From: Alphaproteobacteria bacterium UBA3773
GTDB lineage: Bacteria > Pseudomonadota > Alphaproteobacteria > RF32 > CAG-239
Assembly (NCBI GenBank): GCA_002372275.1
Contig: DFFP01000038.1
Span: forward strand, 1-31,209
Length of the DNA stretch: 31,209 bases
Direction: 5' to 3'
Below, one piece after another: positions 7,275-15,118 of this stretch (positions are counted from its first letter, which is position 1; every line of letters begins with the position of its first letter). Below the pieces are notes generated by a model. The model had not been told where the DNA came from. It worked only from the letters and a program-made list of their open reading frames with translations, and did not search any database. The position numbers and the translations under genes are program-made.

Positions 7275-7757
7275 TTAAAGTTTGGTTGTAATGAGCATTA
7301 AAACAATTGCGGCAAAAAGCCCTGCAAAAACGTCATCGAGCATAACGCCCCATGCATTGTGAAGTTTGCTGTCAGCCCATTTAACGGGGCCAATTTTACA
7401 AATATCAAATAATCTGAAAAGTCCGAAACCCAACAAATAAATCAAAAGTGCTTTCAGTGAAAAAGTATGATATAAGTGTTGGGTTACAAGCGAAAAACTC
7501 ACAAGTTGTCCGACTGTTTCATCAATCACGATTTTTCCGGGGTCTTTATCCGTACTTTTGTGAATAATTTTGTGCACAGCGGCAACACCGATAAAAAAGA
7601 TAACAACAGAAGAATAAACAATTCCCTCTAAGCCGAAAAAGTAAACGAGCGGACAAGCTAAAAAAAGCGTTGCAAACGAACCGGCTGTTCCGGGGGCTTT
7701 AGGGGAAAGTCCTGTGCCGAAAAATGTTGCGATGACAAGTGCAATTTTGTTGGTCAA
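7275..7757 (-). CDS. pgpA: Phosphatidylglycerophosphatase A
   Basis: The 160-aa protein removes phosphate from phosphatidylglycerol phosphate to make phosphatidylglycerol at the inner membrane. Family motifs are present: F-G-T-G-L-S-P-K-A-P-G-T-A-G-S near residues 13-27, D-P-G-K-I-V-I-D-E-T-V-G-Q near 72-84, L-F-R-L-F-D-I-C-K-I-G-P, and D-D-V-F-A-G near 144-149. Several hydrophobic helices anchor it. The start is TTG (7757-7755), backed by GAGGGAG about eight nt upstream; no ATG or GTG lies between it and the conserved start. Transcription probably comes from the leftward half of the divergent promoter at 7788-7837. The gene leads an operon with the DUF1189-like gene. Confidence 0.93.
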   Translation of the reverse strand: MTNKIALVIATFFGTGLSPKAPGTAGSFATLFLACPLVYFFGLEGIVYSSVVIFFIGVAAVHKIIHKSTDKDPGKIVIDETVGQLVSFSLVTQHLYHTFSLKALLIYLLGFGLFRLFDICKIGPVKWADSKLHNAWGVMLDDVFAGLFAAIVLMLITTKL

Positions 7758-7787
7758 ATCAATTCTCCCTCAAATAAAAACAAAATA

Positions 7788-7837
7788 ATTATAAAACATG
7801 AAAATTAAATTGCAATGAATTTTTTTTTCTTTATATT
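7788..7837. promoter_or_regulatory. Back-to-back promoters sharing one -35 hexamer (pgpA / mtaB-ftsY)
   Basis: TTGCAA (7810-7815) is its own reverse complement. To the right, a 16-bp spacer leads to TATATT (7832-7837), driving mtaB-ftsY. To the left, also 16 bp, it leads to TATAAT on the minus strand (7793-7788), driving pgpA. Both starts fall at sensible distances from their ribosome binding sites. RNA polymerase could occupy only one direction at a time. Confidence 0.6.
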
Positions 7838-7854
7838 AGCAAGAGAGGTTAAAT

Positions 7855-8880
7855 ATGGCTCAAGTGATTACATTCGGTTGCAGATTAAATGCGTTTGAAT
7901 CTGAAGTTCTTAAAGAAAAACTTCAAGGTTATGATGATTTGATTGTGATAAATACCTGTGCCGTGACGGGTGAGGCCGAACGTCAATGCCGGCAAGAAAT
8001 TCGAAAACAAAGAAAAGAAAATCCAAATGCCAAAATCATTGTTACCGGATGCTCGGCAGAAGTGCATGCTCAAGTCTTTGCTGAAATGAAAGAAGTTGAC
8101 CTTGTGCTTGGCAATAAAGAAAAAACTGAAATTGAAGACTATCTTGATAAAACAGGTGTTTATGTATCCGGAATTGAAAAATCTCGAAGCCTAGATGATT
8201 TTATGATTACGGGCTTTGAAGGGCGTCAAAAGGCTTTTGTACAGATCGAGCAGGGATGCAATCATCGCTGTACATATTGTATTGTTCCTTTTGCCAGAGG
8301 AAAATGCCGTTCGCTTCCGATTGAACGTGTGATCAAACAGGTTGAAGTTTTAGTTCATGATGGAATTAAAAAAATTTGTTTGACGGGGGTGGATATTTGC
8401 TCATATGAATATGGGCTTGCCCGCGTGACGCGCGCTTTATTAAAAAATGTGCCTCAAATAGAAGAATTGTCATATGGTTCACTTGATCCGGCAGCAATAG
8501 ACGATGATTTAGTTGAGCTCATCGGTACGCAAGAGAAAATCAGTCCGCATTTTCATCTTTCTGTTCAATCAGGCGATGATGAAGTTTTGAAAAAAATGGG
8601 CAGACGTCACAGAAGAGATGATGTGATTAAGCTTTGCCAAAAAATCAGAGCCGTTCGAAAAGAGGCAACATTCGGGGCAGATTTTATTTGCGGTTTTCCT
8701 TTCGAAACGGAAGAAGCTTTTGAAAATACGTGTCGATTGGTTCAAGAAGCTCAAATTGATAAACTACATGTTTTTCCGTATTCAAGACGAGAAGGGACGC
8801 CGGCCGCAAATTGGGAACAAATTGATATGAGTATCAGGCGCAAGCGTGCTCAAATTTTAAGGAAAATGAGTCATGATTAA
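7855..8880 (+). CDS. mtaB: tRNA t6A37 methylthiotransferase MtaB
   Basis: A radical-SAM methylthiotransferase that converts t6A to ms2t6A at tRNA position 37. The N-terminal UPF0004 domain has its three cluster cysteines in T-F-G-C-R-L-N, I-N-T-C-A-V and V-T-G-C-S-A. The radical-SAM C-N-H-R-C-T-Y-C motif lies near residue 136, followed by L-T-G-V-D-I-C and the H-L-S-V-Q-S-G-D-D segment. The G-C-R-L-N motif and T-C-A-V pattern mark MtaB rather than MiaB or RimO. The protein is 341 aa and stops soon after the radical-SAM core (R-R-K-R-A-Q-I-L), so the usual C-terminal TRAM RNA-binding domain is missing. ATG 7855 follows AGAGG. The gene overlaps ftsY by eight nt. Confidence 0.93.
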   Translation: MAQVITFGCRLNAFESEVLKEKLQGYDDLIVINTCAVTGEAERQCRQEIRKQRKENPNAKIIVTGCSAEVHAQVFAEMKEVDLVLGNKEKTEIEDYLDKTGVYVSGIEKSRSLDDFMITGFEGRQKAFVQIEQGCNHRCTYCIVPFARGKCRSLPIERVIKQVEVLVHDGIKKICLTGVDICSYEYGLARVTRALLKNVPQIEELSYGSLDPAAIDDDLVELIGTQEKISPHFHLSVQSGDDEVLKKMGRRHRRDDVIKLCQKIRAVRKEATFGADFICGFPFETEEAFENTCRLVQEAQIDKLHVFPYSRREGTPAANWEQIDMSIRRKRAQILRKMSHD

Positions 8881-9793
8881 TTTTTTAAGTAAGCTTAAAG
8901 ACGGCTTAAAAAAAACATCCGATAAATTCTCGGACGGATTGAAAGACATTATCTCTAAACGCCCTGTCGATTCAAAACTGTTAGATGAATTGGAAGAATT
9001 GTTGATTTCTTCGGATCTCGGCGTCCAGGTGAGTTCTGAAATTGTTCAACAGTTTTCATCAAAGCGCTTTAACAAAGAAGTCACGACAGATGAGGTCAAA
9101 CTTGCGCTATCTGATTTAATTTCTCAAATGTTGCTTCCTTTAGAGACAAAGTTTGATGTTACAAATGCGCACCCTTTCGTGATTTTAATGGTTGGTGTGA
9201 ATGGTGCCGGTAAAACGACTTCTATCGGAAAACTGGCGTCTCAGCTTAAACTTCAAGGCAAACAAGTTTCAATGATTGCAGCCGATACCTTTCGCGCAGC
9301 GGCTGTGGAACAACTAGAAGAATGGGCAAATCGTTCAGATGTTCGTGTTTTTAAAGGAAAACTTGGTGCAGACAGCGCCGGTCTTTGTTATGACGGTTTG
9401 AATGCCGCCATCAAAGCAGGAGATGACGTTGTTTTTATTGATACGGCCGGACGTCTTCAAAATAAAACGGGCTTAATGGATGAGCTCAAAAAAATTGTTC
9501 GCGTGATTCAAAAGGTTTTACCTGATGCGCCTCATTTAACGCTTTTAACAATCGATGCCACAACGGGACAAAATGCTGTTTCACAAGTCAAAGAGTTTAA
9601 AGAAATTGTTGATGTCAACGGGCTGATTGTGACAAAACTTGACGGTTCTTCCAAAGGTGGAATTTTGGTTCAGATTGCAGGTACAACACCTGTGCCGGTT
9701 TATTTTATCGGTGTTGGCGAAAAAATCGAAGACTTAGGTGTTTTCAAGGCAGCCGAATATGCCGAGAATATTTTAGGTCTTTCAAAATTTTAG
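8873..9793 (+). CDS. ftsY: Signal recognition particle receptor FtsY
   Basis: The 306-aa GTPase docks SRP-ribosome complexes at the inner membrane. It consists of the N domain (residues 1-95) and G domain: P-loop G-V-N-G-A-G-K-T-T (108-116), D-T-F-R-A-A-A-V-E-Q-L, D-T-A-G-R-L, T-K-L-D-G-S-S-K-G-G and the closing G-V-G-E-K-I-E-D-L-G-V-F. The long acidic A domain of E. coli FtsY is absent, which is common outside gammaproteobacteria. ATG 8873 lies inside the end of mtaB with AAGGA upstream, so translation is probably coupled. The mtaB-ftsY order is conserved in many alphaproteobacteria. The gene ends only six nt from the convergent pagP, with no room for a terminator between them. Confidence 0.96.
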   Translation: MINFLSKLKDGLKKTSDKFSDGLKDIISKRPVDSKLLDELEELLISSDLGVQVSSEIVQQFSSKRFNKEVTTDEVKLALSDLISQMLLPLETKFDVTNAHPFVILMVGVNGAGKTTSIGKLASQLKLQGKQVSMIAADTFRAAAVEQLEEWANRSDVRVFKGKLGADSAGLCYDGLNAAIKAGDDVVFIDTAGRLQNKTGLMDELKKIVRVIQKVLPDAPHLTLLTIDATTGQNAVSQVKEFKEIVDVNGLIVTKLDGSSKGGILVQIAGTTPVPVYFIGVGEKIEDLGVFKAAEYAENILGLSKF

Positions 9794-9799
9794 CCTGTC

Positions 9800-10354
9800 T
9801 TAATAAAGACGGATTCGAGACCAAATAAAGAGAACGTTTCCGTCGTTTTTAATGCCCGGAACATAGGCAGCCTGCAAATCAAAACGATTATAACCGATGC
9901 CTATCATCGGAAGCGGTAATGGGACCGGAATATAAGAATACTCATGGCGCTGTGTGACCCCGACCGTAAAACCGTATCCGAGGCGAAAATCACCCCATGT
10001 TTTATTTTTTAAGAATGCATAGCCGATCATGGTTTCGCCGTAACCGTTTGAATCCTTGAAATACATAGCATATAAACTGTGCCAATCATTGTCCTCATCA
10101 AAACGCGAAAAACCGAGTCCGAAGCCCCACGGGTTTTCATTATATTTTTTGATGTGTTTTTTATCATAAGTTAAGCGGTTGTGCCATGCATAAAGCGGTA
10201 CATAGGCATCGTAGCTGTGCTCATGCCACGTTTGAACGGCATTTCCTTTAATTGTTTGATACCAATCGGTTAACGTATCTTTGACGCCGGCCTGAGCGCT
10301 CAAAGGTAATGATAAAAAAAGGCCGAAAATTATGATTTGAAATATCTTTTTCAT
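9800..10354 (-). CDS. pagP: Lipid A palmitoyltransferase PagP
   Basis: An outer-membrane beta-barrel enzyme that moves a palmitoyl chain from a phospholipid to lipid A. The 184-aa precursor has a signal peptide (MKKIFQIIIFGLFLSLPLSAQA). The family's catalytic residues are visible: His in Y-A-W-H-N-R and Asp-Ser in F-K-D-S-N. The strand segments G-F-G-L-G-F-S-R, G-Y-G-F-T-V-G-V-T-Q-R, P-V-P-L-P-L-P-M and G-N-V-L-F-I-W-S-R are characteristic. I start at ATG 10354-10352, where it overlaps the dgkA stop as ATGA; an upstream in-frame ATG at 10375 lies inside dgkA and would spoil the signal peptide. The overlap implies translational coupling to dgkA. The stop lies seven nt from ftsY on the other strand. 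Confidence 0.93.
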   Translation of the reverse strand: MKKIFQIIIFGLFLSLPLSAQAGVKDTLTDWYQTIKGNAVQTWHEHSYDAYVPLYAWHNRLTYDKKHIKKYNENPWGFGLGFSRFDEDNDWHSLYAMYFKDSNGYGETMIGYAFLKNKTWGDFRLGYGFTVGVTQRHEYSYIPVPLPLPMIGIGYNRFDLQAAYVPGIKNDGNVLFIWSRIRLY

Positions 10355-10722
10355 GACAATAAAACAGTCCCCCATGTCAGTAATAAATTTAAAAAGGATA
10401 ACAAAACAATCAGTGATCCCATATCTTTGGCTTTTTTTGAAAGCGGATGTTTTTCGCTTGAAATGCGGTCGATGGTCACTTCAGTCATTGTATTGACAAT
10501 TTCTGCAAATAAAACAAAGAAAATAGAAAAGAATAAAAGCAATCTTTCAATTGACGTGCAATCAACCAAAAAAATGCACGGGAAAAGAAGAATGCAAAGA
10601 TATACTTCGTCACGAAATGCGGCTTCGGACGAAAAAATGGCCTTTAAGCCATCAAATGAATACGAAAAAGCATTTCGGATGCGTTTGGCTTCTTTGAAAA
10701 GAGAGTTAAAAAAGTTTAGCAT
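10351..10722 (-). CDS. dgkA: Diacylglycerol kinase DgkA
   Basis: A small 123-aa inner-membrane kinase that phosphorylates diacylglycerol back to phosphatidic acid. It shows an amphipathic N-terminus with R-I-R-N-A-F-x-x-S-x-x-G-L, the S-E-x-A-F-R-D-E segment, three membrane helices and the active-site region F-A-E-I-V-N-T-M-T-E-V-T-I-D-R, then K-K-A-K-D-M-G-S. The frame is open further upstream to 10830, but ATG 10722-10720 has a good GAGGA at eight nt and gives the family's normal length. The stop overlaps pagP by ATGA. The pair may share a purpose, since both deal with by-products of outer-envelope modification. Confidence 0.93.
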   Translation of the reverse strand: MLNFFNSLFKEAKRIRNAFSYSFDGLKAIFSSEAAFRDEVYLCILLFPCIFLVDCTSIERLLLFFSIFFVLFAEIVNTMTEVTIDRISSEKHPLSKKAKDMGSLIVLLSFLNLLLTWGTVLLS

Positions 10723-10816
10723 AGAATTTTCCTCAATTACTTTGCATACGTTAATAAAATATATCTGAAAATCAAGTAGTTTTTTTAAACTGCTCACTTG
10801 TTTTAAAGGAAAGCTT

Positions 10817-12625
10817 TTAATTGAGCGCATCAGATTTTAAGCTGATTTCAAGCCATAAATCTTCTTTCAAGGACTTTTGCGTTTTCAAATCTTCAAGCTT
10901 TTGGGTTAAAGATTCGAATTTTTTTATATCACGGGTGTATAAATCAGAATCTTCTAACAAGATGTTTTCAATATCTGCGATTTGCTTTTCAAGCTCGCTG
11001 ATTTCAGAAGGTAAAACCTCATAAAGCCGCTGATCCTTATATGATAGTTTGGTGCTGTTTTTTGTTTTTTCCGCTGTAAATAATTTTTGAGGGGCTTTTT
11101 TTATAGTTTGTTTTTCATAAGGCTTTTGCTCATTTAGTTTTTCTAAAAGTGAAGTGTATGTACCGACGTGTTCATAAATGGTGCCGTTTCCTTTCATATA
11201 TAAAAGGGAGGTTGCTACTTTATCCATAAAATCGCGATCGTGACTGATGATTAAAATGGTACCCTCATAATCCGATAAAACATCTTGCAATAAATCAAGC
11301 GTATCCATATCTAAATCATTGGTCGGTTCATCCATGACCAAAAAATTAGATTCTTTGGCAAGGGTTAAGGCAAGCATTAATCTGTTTTTTTCACCCCCGG
11401 ATAGGGTGGAAACCAAAGCTTCGGCTTGCTCGGGTTTGAATAAAAATTGCTTTAAGTACGCAATCACATGCAAAAAATGACCGTGAACATAAATGTGATC
11501 GCCGTGCGGACAAAGGGTTTTCCATAGCGTTTTTTTCGGGTCTAACACATCTCTGTTTTGGTCAAAATAACTTTCTGTTAAATTTTTGCCCAAACGCACA
11601 TGTCCGCTGTCCGGTTCTAATTTTTGGGTAATCAGCTTTAAAAGCGTTGTTTTACCTGCACCGTTCGGACCAACGATTCCCAAACGATTTCCTTTTAAAA
11701 CGCGAATGGAAAAATCTTTGACCAGTTCTCTGCCGTTATATGATTTATAAAGATGCTTTGCTTCAATCACCATTTTAGATTTCAGCTCTCCAGCTTCGAT
11801 TTCTAAATCAATGGAGGGAATTTGTTTGATTTGTGTTCGGCGTTCTTCTCTTAAAGCTTGCAGGCGGCGCAGACGTCCTTGATTTCGTTTTCGTCGTGCC
11901 GTGACGCCTTTATGAAGCCATACAAGCTCTTCATCAATTTTTTTATTCAAATACTTTTGAGCCGTAATTTCTTCATCCAAAACTTGATCTTGCCATCTTT
12001 CAAAATCGTCAAATCCTTTTTCGTTTGTTCGAAGCAAGCCTCTGTCGAGCCAAAATGTTTTATGTGAAACATTTTTTAAAAAGGCTCTGTCGTGACTGAT
12101 AACAATGACGGCACCGCTAAAATTTTGAATAATCGATTCAAGCTTTTCAATCGTTTCAATATCAAGGTGATTGGTCGGTTCATCTAAAAGAAGTAAATCA
12201 GGTTCTGAAATCAAGGCTCTGGCCAACATTGCCTTTTTGATTTCACCGCCGGAACATGTAGCGGGTTTTTGATTTTGCGCGATTTTTAAATCTGCAATTA
12301 AAATATCTGCTTTGTATTCCAAAGAGGAATCGTATTTTTCAAGACCGGACAACACCACATCGCGAAGCGTATCAAATTGATTACAATCCGAATCTTGCGG
12401 CATATATGAAATTTTAATTCCGGGCTGAATAAACATATCTGATTCGTCTGCCTCTATCACCCCAGAAAGAACTTTTAAAAGTGTCGATTTTCCGCTGCCG
12501 TTACGCCCGATTAAACAAATTTTATCGCCTTTGATGATGTTGAGTTCTAAACCGGAAAAAATCGGTTTCACACCAAAAGTTAATTTAGTATTTTTTAAGG
12601 TTAAAATCGGCGGTTCTGTACTCAT
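10817..12625 (-). CDS. uup: ABC-F family ATPase, Uup-type
   Basis: A soluble 602-aa tandem ABC ATPase; ABC-F proteins act on ribosomes or, for Uup, also on DNA structures. First ATPase domain: Walker A G-R-N-G-S-G-K-S-T (near 39-47), C-S-G-G-E signature, L-L-L-L-D-E-P-T-N-H-L-D. A charged linker follows with W-L-H-K-G-V-T-A-R-R-K-R-N, a mark of the Uup branch. Second domain: G-P-N-G-A-G-K-T-T, L-S-G-G-E-K-N-R, M-D-E-P-T-N-D-L-D. The C-terminal 80 residues form a Lys/Glu-rich coiled coil (Y-K-D-Q-R-L onwards), as in Uup. In the first signature Cys replaces the usual Leu. ATG 12625 has AAGGA at 13-14 nt, rather far. The gene ends 95 nt before dgkA. Confidence 0.92.
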   Translation of the reverse strand: MSTEPPILTLKNTKLTFGVKPIFSGLELNIIKGDKICLIGRNGSGKSTLLKVLSGVIEADESDMFIQPGIKISYMPQDSDCNQFDTLRDVVLSGLEKYDSSLEYKADILIADLKIAQNQKPATCSGGEIKKAMLARALISEPDLLLLDEPTNHLDIETIEKLESIIQNFSGAVIVISHDRAFLKNVSHKTFWLDRGLLRTNEKGFDDFERWQDQVLDEEITAQKYLNKKIDEELVWLHKGVTARRKRNQGRLRRLQALREERRTQIKQIPSIDLEIEAGELKSKMVIEAKHLYKSYNGRELVKDFSIRVLKGNRLGIVGPNGAGKTTLLKLITQKLEPDSGHVRLGKNLTESYFDQNRDVLDPKKTLWKTLCPHGDHIYVHGHFLHVIAYLKQFLFKPEQAEALVSTLSGGEKNRLMLALTLAKESNFLVMDEPTNDLDMDTLDLLQDVLSDYEGTILIISHDRDFMDKVATSLLYMKGNGTIYEHVGTYTSLLEKLNEQKPYEKQTIKKAPQKLFTAEKTKNSTKLSYKDQRLYEVLPSEISELEKQIADIENILLEDSDLYTRDIKKFESLTQKLEDLKTQKSLKEDLWLEISLKSDALN

Positions 12626-12654
12626 TTTCTCGGATATCCTTGTTTTTTATCTCT

Positions 12655-12682
12655 AAAATACATATTTTTTCATGGTATGCAA
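12655..12682 (-). promoter_or_regulatory. Possible uup promoter
   Basis: Minus strand TTGCAT (12682-12677), 16-bp spacer, TATTTT (12660-12655). The matches are partial. Confidence 0.3.
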
Positions 12683-12693
12683 GAATATTTGCC

Positions 12694-12722
12694 TTGAAAA
12701 GCATGTTTTTTTAACTTAAACT
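12694..12722 (+). promoter_or_regulatory. Probable promoter of the Sel1-repeat gene
   Basis: TTGAAA (12694-12699), 17-bp spacer, TAAACT (12717-12722), about 30 nt before ATG 12752. Confidence 0.45.
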
Positions 12723-12751
12723 ACATGCCTGATATTTGAGAAGGAATTAAA

Positions 12752-13915
12752 ATGAAAAAAACAGTATTTTTGCTTGCATTATTGTTATATCCGTCTTTGG
12801 ATGTTTATGCCCAAACGGCTGATTTGGCAGGAGCGATGGCAGGTGATATGTTTGAGAGTTCGGAACCTGAAAAAAAAGAAGAAACAAAAGTAGCAGATGA
12901 CAGAGGAATTTTTTCTTTTTTGAATTTTTCGTTTATTCGTAAACCGCTTTCTTTCTTTTCATCTGATGAAGAAAAGAAAGAAGATGAAAATTTGAAAACA
13001 GATAATCCGAATGCGCCTAAAAAAGAAACGCCTTTAGAAAAAGCAACAAGGCTCGCCGAAAGCGGCAATATGGATGCAGCTATAACGCTCGGATATATGT
13101 ATCTTTACGGTACAGACGGTGTGGAGCGTGATAATGCCAAAGCATTTCATTTTTATGAATTGGCTGCCAAAACAGGTGATCCGATTGCCCTAAATAATCT
13201 CGGTAGTCTTTATTTTAACGGTATAGGGGTTGAAGTAAATTATGCAAAGGCTGTTCAGCTTTTTGAACTTTCTGCACAAAAAGGGAATACCGATGCCGCG
13301 GTGAATTTGGCTTTTATTGAGCTGACTTCAGATGATGATGAGCAAAATGCGCAGGCGATATATTGGTTTGAACAAGCAGCCAATGCCGGAAATAATATCG
13401 CAAAATTTATGCTCGGGTATGCCTATTATACGGGTTTTGTCGTGCCGCAAGATTTTAAAAAAGCACTTACACTTCTCAGAGAGGCGGCACAAGCCGGTTT
13501 TGACGAAGCTCATTATGTTTTAGCTCAAATGTATGCAAACGGTGAGGGGACCACACAAAACTATAACAGTGCAGTTGAACAATACAGAATTGCCATTACG
13601 CAAGGAAATATTGATTCGATGATGAGTTTGGCAAAAATTTTAGCTGAGGGAAGAATATATGCGCCGAATTTAATTCAATCGCATATTTTATATAATATTG
13701 CGTCGGTTTATGATGTTCCGGGTGCTATTGAAAACAGAAATATCGTAGAGCGTCAATTGAAGTTGGAAGAATTATTGCAAGCGCAAAATTCTGCAGCAGC
13801 TTATACGGCTTCTCCTTCCGAATTAACAAAGTACATTCGTCAAACATTTGGAAATAACGTTCGTCGCTATATTGATACGCATTTAAATGTTAAAAATAAA
13901 ACCGCCGGAAAATAA
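12752..13915 (+). CDS. Secreted Sel1-repeat protein
   Basis: A 387-aa protein with a signal peptide (MKKTVFLLALLLYPSLDVYA), then a Glu/Lys-rich low-complexity linker (about residues 30-105), then Sel1-like TPR-type repeats of about 36 residues. Repeats are visible as A-I-T-L-G-Y-M-Y-L-Y-G, A-L-N-N-L-G-S-L-Y-F-N-G, A-K-F-M-L-G-Y-A-Y-Y-T-G and A-H-Y-V-L-A-Q-M-Y-A-N-G, each preceded by an A-A-x-x-G segment. Such proteins are periplasmic or surface scaffolds for protein contacts; no enzyme motif is seen. ATG 12752 has GAAGGA at a good distance. The downstream membrane-protein gene starts one nt after the stop, so the two are one operon. The last 70 residues lack clear repeats. Confidence 0.85.
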   Translation: MKKTVFLLALLLYPSLDVYAQTADLAGAMAGDMFESSEPEKKEETKVADDRGIFSFLNFSFIRKPLSFFSSDEEKKEDENLKTDNPNAPKKETPLEKATRLAESGNMDAAITLGYMYLYGTDGVERDNAKAFHFYELAAKTGDPIALNNLGSLYFNGIGVEVNYAKAVQLFELSAQKGNTDAAVNLAFIELTSDDDEQNAQAIYWFEQAANAGNNIAKFMLGYAYYTGFVVPQDFKKALTLLREAAQAGFDEAHYVLAQMYANGEGTTQNYNSAVEQYRIAITQGNIDSMMSLAKILAEGRIYAPNLIQSHILYNIASVYDVPGAIENRNIVERQLKLEELLQAQNSAAAYTASPSELTKYIRQTFGNNVRRYIDTHLNVKNKTAGK

Positions 13916-13916
13916 C

Positions 13917-15035
13917 ATGCAACAAAATCAAGAAAACAAAACAAAAAAAAGTAAGTTATATCGCACCAAACGTGTTTTGAAAAAAATCATTTCTTGGGCA
14001 GGCTTGTTTTTCTTTGCATTGGCTGCCTACATGATATACAGACAATTGATGAAATATGACATCGAAGACATTAAAAAAGCTTTGCTTGATATTCCGAACA
14101 AAAATTTGTGTTATGCCTTGATTGCCTCATTTTTAGGGTATGTGGCGCTTTCATCTTATGACTTTTTAGCCTTAAAATATATCGGCAAAAAAATTTCGAT
14201 TTGGAAATGGATTTTTGCCGGTTTTATCGGTTTTTCGGTCAGCAATAATGCCGGACATGCCATCGTTTCAGGCGGGGCTATTCGCTATCGCCTATATACG
14301 CGTTGGCGCGTGACTGCCGAACAAATTGTGAAAATGATTACTTTTTCAGGCTTTACTTATTTAGTTGCTTGTTTTGCACTGATTATTATCGGTTATCTGA
14401 TTACGCCCGATCATGCTTTTGGTGAAACGGCGGCTTCAAAGACCATGACAGCTTTTTTAGCTTTCGGCTCACTTGTTGGGTTATGCGTTTATATAGGAGC
14501 CAGTATTTTTTATAAAAAAGAACTGACGATTAAAGGTGTCAAATTTGAAATTCCGAAATTAAGAATGGTTTTAGCTCAAATTGTGATTGGAAGTATAGAT
14601 ATTTTAATGGCTTCATTGGTGCTCTATTTTACCTTGATACACTTTGTTCAAATTCCGTTTTCAACGTTTATCGGTGCGTTTATTATTGCGCAAATTTTAG
14701 GCGTTTACAGTCAGGTTCCGGGGGGATTAGGTGTTTTTGAACTTGTGTTTGCCAGTATTATTCCGGGCGAAGAAAATGCAGCGATGCTTTATGGGGCGCT
14801 CATTGCATACCGTATTATTTATTATCTGATTCCGCTTGTTATTTCAGCAATTGCGTTGGTTTCATACGAATCATATTTAAAGTATCATCAAAATGAAATC
14901 AAAAAGGAAAGATTAGCGCTTTTGTTAAAACAAAAAATTTCGGAAAAAGCGCAAAAAGTCGGAGATAAAGCAAAGGCTATGACGGTCAAAGCCAAAGAAA
15001 TCACAAAAAAAGTTCATATTAAAAAGAAAAATTAG
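13917..15035 (+). CDS. YbhN/MprF-N-type integral membrane protein
   Basis: A 372-aa polytopic protein of the lysylphosphatidylglycerol-synthetase transmembrane family (YbhN, UPF0104). I count seven or eight membrane helices between residues about 25 and 320. Family motifs: G-F-S-V-S-N-N-A-G-H, G-G-A-I-R-Y-R-L-Y-T-R-W and Q-V-P-G-G-L-G-V-F-E. Some relatives flip lipids across the membrane; there is no synthase domain here, so a transport-like role is the better guess. The C-terminus is an unusual Lys-rich tail (about 40 residues with K-A-K-A-M-T-V-K-A-K-E type repeats). I choose ATG 13917, one nt after the Sel1 gene's stop; ATG 13887 lies inside that gene and has no better ribosome binding site. 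A terminator follows. Confidence 0.88.
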   Translation: MQQNQENKTKKSKLYRTKRVLKKIISWAGLFFFALAAYMIYRQLMKYDIEDIKKALLDIPNKNLCYALIASFLGYVALSSYDFLALKYIGKKISIWKWIFAGFIGFSVSNNAGHAIVSGGAIRYRLYTRWRVTAEQIVKMITFSGFTYLVACFALIIIGYLITPDHAFGETAASKTMTAFLAFGSLVGLCVYIGASIFYKKELTIKGVKFEIPKLRMVLAQIVIGSIDILMASLVLYFTLIHFVQIPFSTFIGAFIIAQILGVYSQVPGGLGVFELVFASIIPGEENAAMLYGALIAYRIIYYLIPLVISAIALVSYESYLKYHQNEIKKERLALLLKQKISEKAQKVGDKAKAMTVKAKEITKKVHIKKKN

Positions 15036-15055
15036 AGAAACTTAAGTAAGTTTTT

Positions 15056-15082
15056 AATCGCCTTTATTGAGGCGATTTTTTT
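15056..15082 (+). terminator. Terminator of the Sel1-YbhN operon
   Basis: AATCGCCT (15056-15063), loop TTATTG, AGGCGATT (15070-15077) and a T run. The -35 of the next promoter begins at once. Confidence 0.88.
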
Positions 15083-15083
15083 A

Positions 15084-15112
15084 TTGCAATACAGCTGGAT
15101 AAATGTTATCAT
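15084..15112 (+). promoter_or_regulatory. Promoter of the structured RNA
   Basis: TTGCAA (15084-15089), 17-bp spacer, TATCAT (15107-15112). The expected start is near 15119, exactly at the foot of the first hairpin. Confidence 0.6.
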
Positions 15113-15118
15113 AATCTT

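Noticed and set aside
10351..10830. Longer DgkA starting at 10830
   Set aside because: The extra 36 residues resemble no DgkA and overlap the uup end; the ATG at 10722 has a good ribosome binding site and gives the normal length.
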